The translations under genes and the position numbers were made by a program. From assembly GCA_028681035.1 (NCBI GenBank), contig JAQUJJ010000074.1:1-17368 (forward strand): 17,368 nucleotides of DNA. Direction: 5' to 3'. The notes under the pieces were generated by a model, which searched no databases, was not told the origin of the DNA, and was given only the letters and a program-made list of their open reading frames with translations. How positions within the stretch are numbered: position 1 is the first letter of the stretch; every line of letters begins with the position of its first letter. Of this stretch, positions 14,135-17,368 are shown one piece after another. The stretch is from Candidatus Cloacimonadota bacterium (lineage in GTDB: Bacteria; Cloacimonadota; Cloacimonadia; Cloacimonadales; Cloacimonadaceae).

Positions 14135-14482
14135 ATGACTCAGATATCACCAACTATCAAGCTGTTCACTTACAGAGAATCATATGAGTCAGGACTACAG
14201 ATAATGTCCTTTATGTTCAGCCACAACTGCAACAACTACCATCTACAGGGAAGAACAACAGACACCATCTACATTTTCACAGAAAGCATCGGAATCTATG
14301 TGCTCACAGTAAACAAGGGTCTCGGATACATGGGATTGAATAGCTATATGGCACCGGAACCAGACCCCATTAACAGCATCATTCTTCACAACTGCCAGGA
14401 GATCAAGGAAACGCTAGGTGCGAAGTGGAAGGGCATGAAGCCCATTGCTATTGTCCAGAAGTTAATCAGCTGTCTGTACTGA
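14135..14482 (+). CDS. Unknown 115-aa protein
   Basis: A soluble 115-aa protein that I do not recognise. It has no signal peptide, no membrane segment and no clear motif. Alternating hydrophobic residues in the first 75 positions suggest a small mixed alpha/beta fold. The start has a strong AGGAGG ribosome site 7 nt upstream. Two short CxxC genes follow 14 nt later and in overlap, so the three form an operon, probably read together with ardC if the hairpin at 14079 is passed. Confidence 0.65.
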   Translation: MTQISPTIKLFTYRESYESGLQIMSFMFSHNCNNYHLQGRTTDTIYIFTESIGIYVLTVNKGLGYMGLNSYMAPEPDPINSIILHNCQEIKETLGAKWKGMKPIAIVQKLISCLY

Positions 14483-14496
14483 CAAGGAGACCAACC

Positions 14497-14634
14497 ATGA
14501 AATCAGATCATATAGAAGAAATCACCTGCGTCATGTGTGAAGGCTGTTACGACATCATCATAGAGGATGACAGCCGAGAACTAAGGGGTATGTCCTACTG
14601 TTCCGATTGTGCTGATATAGAGGTTCCGCTATGA
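14497..14634 (+). CDS. 45-aa CxxC mini-protein
   Basis: A 45-residue protein with C11-x2-C14-x2-C17 and C35-x2-C38, a pattern suited to binding one zinc ion. The region between is acidic. I chose the start at 14497 for its AAGGAGA ribosome site (14484-14490); a longer in-frame start at 14425 would overlap the previous gene and has no such site. The stop overlaps the next start (ATGA). The function is unknown. Confidence 0.65.
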   Translation: MKSDHIEEITCVMCEGCYDIIIEDDSRELRGMSYCSDCADIEVPL

Positions 14635-14840
14635 GCCGCTGCGAATACTGTACTCGGAAGTTTGGAAGCAGGGAGATTGCTCATGCTGTCAGATACGGAA
14701 CTGTTGACCATGATACTGATGCTTTCATCCCTGCCAGGGACTCAGCACCTACTGTCATATGTCAATCTTGCGGAGAACTGCTGTTAAACCTCATCTACGT
14801 TAAGCTGAACCTTACCAGCAACCCCTACCAACAGCGTTGA
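14631..14840 (+). CDS. 69-aa CxxC protein, zinc-ribbon-like
   Basis: A 69-residue protein with C4-x2-C7 at its N-terminus and C44-x2-C47 further on, a split four-cysteine zinc site. The start overlaps the preceding stop by 4 nt, so it is translationally coupled to the 45-aa gene. The C-terminal 20 residues are neutral and may form a helix. It could be a nucleic-acid- or protein-binding adaptor; I recognise no family. Confidence 0.65.
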   Translation: MSRCEYCTRKFGSREIAHAVRYGTVDHDTDAFIPARDSAPTVICQSCGELLLNLIYVKLNLTSNPYQQR

Positions 14841-14854
14841 TCTAACGATTAGTC

Positions 14855-14876
14855 CTTCGCGTTTCAAACGCGGAAG
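14855..14876. other. Hairpin upstream of radC
   Basis: CTTCGCGT (14855-14862) pairs with ACGCGGAAG (14868-14876), with one bulged G and a 5-nt loop. No T-run follows. It lies 15 nt after the previous gene and begins a 207-bp gap. Confidence 0.5.
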
Positions 14877-14914
14877 TTAAACAGCAGCACCAACCACCAC
14901 CAAGTACCACCTAT

Positions 14915-14945
14915 GGCTCATTGCCATTTGAAATGTGAATGAGCC
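14915..14945. other. Long hairpin in the radC upstream region
   Basis: GGCTCATT (14915-14922) pairs perfectly with AATGAGCC (14938-14945). An inner CATTT/AAATG stem (14925-14935) follows after a 2-nt internal mismatch. No T-run follows, so this is not a standard terminator. It may be a protein-binding site or an RNA structure. Confidence 0.55.
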
Positions 14946-15047
14946 TACCAATCACAATATTACCGTTAACACATCCACCAACCATTAACTTAATCACACA
15001 ATACAACCAACAGCGCACTATAGATGTGTCTAACAGGAGACATTACC

Positions 15048-15545
15048 ATGACCCTCAACACCCTATTCGGAACTAACGTAACAGCCCCACAGAGGCTTCA
15101 GCTTAAACAGATCAAGGCAGTCTATGAAGTTCTCAATGTAAGCGAAGACATTACCGGCTATTTCACCACAGGCACACGATACACAGCACCTCAGCAGGTT
15201 TACGAGGCATTCAAGTTTCTGATGCTTGAGACTAAGGAGGTATTTCTGACGTTACACCTTGATGGAAAAAATAAAATTGTCTGTGTTGATCTGGTGTCGA
15301 TTGGTAGTTTAAATCAGTCGATAGTATGTCCACGTTCTGTATTTCAAACAGCACTTCTCTCTAATGCAGCAGCACTGATATGTATTCATCAGCATCCTTC
15401 AGGAGACCCCACACCAAGCAGTGAAGATATTGCAATTACCAGAAGACTCAAGGAGGCAGGAGAGATCATTAATTGTAAGGTGCTGGATCATATTATCATC
15501 GGTGACGGTGAGTACCTTTCATTTGTTGAGCGTGGGCTGTTGTAG
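15048..15545 (+). CDS. RadC-like JAB/MPN-domain protein
   Basis: This 165-aa protein is a RadC-family JAB domain. The JAMM metal site is intact: E64 in the upstream strand, H114-Q-H116-P-S-G, and D127 in the P-S-S-E-D segment. The N-terminal helix-hairpin-helix part of chromosomal RadC is mostly missing, as in the short forms common on plasmids, phages and integrative elements. The exact biochemical role is unsettled; DNA repair or peptidase activity has been proposed for the family. The start at 15048 has AGGAGA 7 nt upstream; an in-frame ATG at 15024 lacks one. Confidence 0.9.
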   Translation: MTLNTLFGTNVTAPQRLQLKQIKAVYEVLNVSEDITGYFTTGTRYTAPQQVYEAFKFLMLETKEVFLTLHLDGKNKIVCVDLVSIGSLNQSIVCPRSVFQTALLSNAAALICIHQHPSGDPTPSSEDIAITRRLKEAGEIINCKVLDHIIIGDGEYLSFVERGLL

Positions 15546-15583
15546 TACCTTAGCTGTTGATAAGAGAATCATCATCTACAACC

Positions 15584-15612
15584 TTGACACTACATACATG
15601 TTGTGCTTAATT
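15584..15612 (+). promoter_or_regulatory. Candidate promoter for the three-gene cassette
   Basis: A perfect TTGACA (15584-15589) is followed after 17 bp by TTAATT with a TG two bases ahead (extended -10-like). It points toward the 15796 gene, about 180 nt downstream, with two hairpins in between. The -10 match is weak. Confidence 0.4.
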
Positions 15613-15648
15613 GGGCTTGCAAACACAATATATTGTGGAAACAAAAAA

Positions 15649-15704
15649 CTCCAGACGTTGCGCTAACAACAACTGGAGCTTGCCCAACATGGAAAGGTTG
15701 GGGC
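15649..15704. other. Tandem hairpins ahead of the small-protein cassette
   Basis: Hairpin 1 has CTCCAG/CTGGAG (15649-15654 and 15673-15678) with an inner GTTG/CAAC stem (15657-15660 and 15667-15670). Hairpin 2 has GCCCAAC (15682-15688) paired with GTTGGGGC (15697-15704) with one bulged G. Only 3 nt separate them. No T-run follows. They would sit in the 5' leader of the cassette if the candidate promoter at 15584 is used. Confidence 0.55.
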
Positions 15705-15795
15705 TTGACGGGTGAAGCTGTATACAAGTGGAGAACAAGTATCATACAGAAGATACCTTTTCAAGTTTTCTGATTCCGGAAAGGAGGTGTTTTAC

Positions 15796-15936
15796 ATGGC
15801 TTGTAAGAAAGGTGAGGTAACGTCTAGTAAAGTAGCATCTAAAGCAGGTAAGCTGCTGGCTAATCCCAAAACACCCGCAGCGGTAAAAAGTGTTGCAGCA
15901 TCAGCACTAACGCAGAAACCGGGCAAAAAGAAGTAA
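15796..15936 (+). CDS. 46-aa Lys/Ala-rich small protein
   Basis: A 46-residue basic protein, rich in Lys, Ala and Ser, beginning M-A-C-K-K-G and ending in a poly-Lys tail (K-P-G-K-K-K). The central part has regularly spaced A-S-K-A-G-K and S-V-A-A-S-A-L-T-Q elements and could form short helices. From memory, similar short proteins occur in other mobile elements, but I can name no family. I chose the start at 15796 because AAGGAGGTG (15781-15789) lies 6 nt upstream. An in-frame GTG at 15712 would add 28 residues with no ribosome site. It leads a three-gene unit with the two-helix membrane protein and the Pro-rich peptide. Confidence 0.75.
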   Translation: MACKKGEVTSSKVASKAGKLLANPKTPAAVKSVAASALTQKPGKKK

Positions 15937-15945
15937 CTGACTGAA

Positions 15946-15971
15946 CGGAGGGGGCAGCAATGCTCCCTTCG
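15946..15971 (+). other. 11-bp hairpin with GCAA tetraloop between cassette genes 1 and 2
   Basis: CGGAGGGGGCA (15946-15956) pairs with TGCTCCCTTCG (15961-15971) through 11 pairs including two G-T, closed by a stable GNRA-type GCAA loop. No T-run follows, so it should not terminate well. It could protect the RNA or set the ratio of the 46-aa protein to the downstream proteins. Confidence 0.6.
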
Positions 15972-16000
15972 CACATTACAATGTTTATAGGTGGCACTTT

Positions 16001-16507
16001 ATGCCTCAACAAAAGTATTGGCAAGAGATGTATGATCTAAAATCTCACTCTAACTACATGGAGGAGTACCTCCACAGGACTGAGCATGTTGATCGTCTCA
16101 TAAAAATATTGTTAGCAGTAGCATCATCATCAAGTATCGGAGCATGGGTGGTGTGGCAGCAATATGGATTTGTATGGGGAGGCATTATAGCAGCATCACA
16201 AGTTATAAGCGCAATAAAGCCATTCTTGCCATACAGATCCAGACTAAAGGCTCTAAGTACCCTTTCTCATGATCTTGAAGAGCTTTTTATCCAGGCAGAG
16301 GCGAAGTGGTTTGGGGTGTCTGGAGGGATTATGGCAGCAGAGGAGATAAACAAGCTACAATTTGACATCAGGTCAAAGAAACAAAAAATATATAAGAAGC
16401 ACTTAGGCAATCTTAGTTTGCCAGACAAAAATGCCTATCTAAAGGTAGCAGAGGAAGCAGCGTCAAGACACTTTAAGAACTATTACAAGGAGGCGACAAG
16501 TGGTTAA
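16001..16507 (+). CDS. Two-helix membrane protein, SLATT-like
   Basis: A 168-aa protein with two adjacent membrane helices at about 33-52 and 57-73, a charged N-terminal helix, and a long charged C-terminal helical part (about 80-165). The order of basic helix, helical hairpin, then a helix starting near P-F-L-P-Y-R-S-R-L resembles the SLATT class. SLATT proteins are two-helix effectors thought to form membrane pores in bacterial conflict systems. I cannot confirm this without a profile search. The ribosome site is AGGTGG (15989-15994). The 40-aa gene begins inside its last codons, so the two proteins are made together. A role as a membrane-damaging defence or toxin component is inference. 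Confidence 0.7.
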   Translation: MPQQKYWQEMYDLKSHSNYMEEYLHRTEHVDRLIKILLAVASSSSIGAWVVWQQYGFVWGGIIAASQVISAIKPFLPYRSRLKALSTLSHDLEELFIQAEAKWFGVSGGIMAAEEINKLQFDIRSKKQKIYKKHLGNLSLPDKNAYLKVAEEAASRHFKNYYKEATSG

Positions 16508-16622
16508 AGGTTCAACACATTCTCTCTGTAAAAAGGTTACATTGCCTGATGGGAAAGGCTATCCACCTACACAACAAGCCCCACCTCCAATGCCAGCGAC
16601 TACTCCACCCAAGCAAAAGTAA
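16500..16622 (+). CDS. 40-aa Pro-rich small protein, translationally coupled
   Basis: A 40-residue protein starting at a GTG that overlaps the last 8 nt of the membrane-protein gene. It has an excellent AAGGAGG site (16487-16493) 6 nt upstream. The N-terminal half has a K-G-S-T-H-S-L-C-K-K segment; the C-terminal half is Pro/Gln/Thr-rich and disordered, ending P-P-K-Q-K. The perfect ribosome site and overlap argue strongly that it is real. It may be a partner or regulator of the membrane protein. Like the 46-aa protein, it carries one Cys beside two Lys (C-K-K). I recognise no family. Confidence 0.72.
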   Translation: MVKGSTHSLCKKVTLPDGKGYPPTQQAPPPMPATTPPKQK

Positions 16623-16716
16623 CCTCTGGCTCTCACGAGACAATATTCGACTAAAATGAAACACACGTAGGCAATAAAGTAGCATCTAACGACCACAACT
16701 GAACACATGCTTACCT

Positions 16717-16755
16717 ACAGGGTATGGGGCCAATGGCTCTGTATCCTGTTTTTTT
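16717..16755 (+). terminator. Strong intrinsic terminator just before the integrase gene
   Basis: Positions 16717-16731 pair with 16735-16749 along 15 consecutive pairs (four G-T), closed by an AAT loop and followed by seven T. It may end the cassette transcript. Because the integrase start codon is only 40 nt beyond the T-run, it may instead be an attenuator inside the integrase leader, as before ardC. Confidence 0.9.
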
Positions 16756-16756
16756 C

Positions 16757-16781
16757 TTCAGCAGCATCAATCTAAGCTGGA
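16757..16781 (+). promoter_or_regulatory. Integrase leader element shared with ardC
   Basis: TTCAGCAG, four bases, then AATCTAAGCTGGA. The same two blocks in the same order lie before ardC at 13007-13055. Both follow a terminator T-run, and both end 12-14 nt before the start codon. The ribosome site AAGGGG (16784-16789) follows here. Confidence 0.65.
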
Positions 16782-16795
16782 GAAAGGGGTAACGT

Positions 16796-17368
16796 ATGAG
16801 CATTCACAAAAGAGGCAAGCAGGGTATCTACTATTTCAACTTCACAATTAACGGCAAGAAGTATTTCAGGTCAACAGGCTGTACCAGTAAGCGAGAAGCC
16901 AAGCAGGTAGAGCATACTGAACGACTAAGGCTTATGAAGGAAGGTAAGCTGTCACCACAGGAGAAAGCAGCCAGGACAACACTTAAAGATGCAATCGAGA
17001 TCACGTACAACTCGAAGTGGAAGAACAACAAGGATGCAACCGGCACCTACAGGAAAGCACTACGCTTGTTAGAGCTGATAGGAAACATACCAGTAGGCCA
17101 GATAACAGAAGAGACTGTTGATAATCTCATAAAGACACTTGAAACTACCGGCATTGAAGGGGCAACTATCAATCGCTATCAGGCTACCCTTAAGACGTGC
17201 CTCAAGCAGCTTAAACAACCAGCAGAGATATTCACACCATTCAAAGAGAGCAAAGGCCGCATTAGGGTAGTATCCAAGGACGAAGAGACAGCCTTGCTCA
17301 GATTGCTGAGAGCCACAGAGAAGCCTGTTTACCTTGAGACAGCTGATCTCGTGGAATGCTTACTGGAT
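16796..17368 (+). CDS. Tyrosine recombinase/integrase, N-terminal part (cut by window edge)
   Basis: Open to the last base, 191 residues visible. The first 50 residues have the Arm-type DNA-binding pattern: G-x-Y-Y-F-N-F-T-I-N-G-K-K-Y-F-R-S-T-G-C, then S-K-R-E-A-K. Residues about 65-155 form the SAM-like core-binding helices (T-L-K-D-A-I-E ... N-R-Y-Q-A-T-L-K). The catalytic domain with the R-H-R-Y residues lies beyond the window, so activity cannot be judged. The enzyme should catalyse insertion and excision of the element at an attachment site, which is often close to the integrase gene, here probably just to the right. The ribosome site is good. The gene follows a strong terminator and the leader shared with ardC. 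Confidence 0.85.
   Translation, partial: MSIHKRGKQGIYYFNFTINGKKYFRSTGCTSKREAKQVEHTERLRLMKEGKLSPQEKAARTTLKDAIEITYNSKWKNNKDATGTYRKALRLLELIGNIPVGQITEETVDNLIKTLETTGIEGATINRYQATLKTCLKQLKQPAEIFTPFKESKGRIRVVSKDEETALLRLLRATEKPVYLETADLVECLLD

Noticed and set aside
15649..15704. Possible integron attC site, because GCCCAAC and GTTGGGG resemble the attC box rules
   Set aside because: The two boxes are only about 22 bp apart end to end, the right arm has an extra G, and no integron integrase or cassette array is present.
1..17368. CRISPR arrays, tRNA or rRNA genes, insertion sequences
   Set aside because: No regularly spaced repeats, no cloverleaf-like sequence and no transposase or terminal inverted repeats were seen on either strand.

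Overview
This window looks like the inside and right-hand end of an integrative mobile element in a Gram-negative bacterium. A phage/P4-type replication helicase lies near the left edge and a tyrosine integrase runs off the right edge. Between them are accessory genes: an HU/IHF-like protein, a NACHT ATPase, a MucR/Ros zinc-finger regulator, a single-chain restriction-modification enzyme, an ArdC antirestriction protein and a RadC/JAB protein. Several small unrecognised genes are also present. Tentatively, the host is a Desulfuromonadales/Geobacter-like deltaproteobacterium. This rests on the MucR-type regulator, the RCC1-repeat lipoprotein with an outer-membrane-type sorting residue, and the style of the IHF protein. 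No rRNA, tRNA or housekeeping gene is present to confirm it.

Layout, left to right. Positions 1-1686 hold the replication helicase gene and its terminator. Positions 1687-2424 hold no convincing gene but contain several inverted repeats. Positions 2425-3451 hold two small membrane proteins and an IHF-like protein. Positions 3524-5821 hold a visibly A/T-rich NACHT gene with a degenerate nuclease-like N-terminus. Positions 5890-6474 hold the MucR-type regulator. Positions 6613-10318 hold a type IIG/ISP-like restriction-methylation enzyme and a small membrane-anchored partner. An XRE regulator (10324-10668, minus strand) converges on that pair and diverges from an A/T-rich pair of exported proteins (10806-12757), the second of which is an RCC1 lipoprotein.

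Positions 12786-13005 hold a tandem 45-bp repeat and a strong terminator. Positions 13068-14840 hold ardC followed by four small genes, three of which encode CxxC proteins. RadC is at 15048-15545. A compact three-gene cassette follows at 15796-16622: a 46-aa Lys/Ala protein, a two-helix SLATT-like membrane protein and a 40-aa Pro-rich protein translationally coupled to it. The integrase begins at 16796 and is cut by the window edge.

Functionally, this reads as a mobile element with cargo for defence (NACHT ATPase, R-M enzyme, and perhaps the membrane cassette) and counter-defence (ArdC). DNA-architectural or silencing regulators sit beside the NACHT gene. The observations most worth following up are three. 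First is the three-gene membrane cassette. Second is a repeated leader: a strong intrinsic terminator plus a shared sequence, found just upstream of both ardC and the integrase. Third is the NACHT protein whose nuclease-like domain lacks the usual middle acidic/Gln residue.
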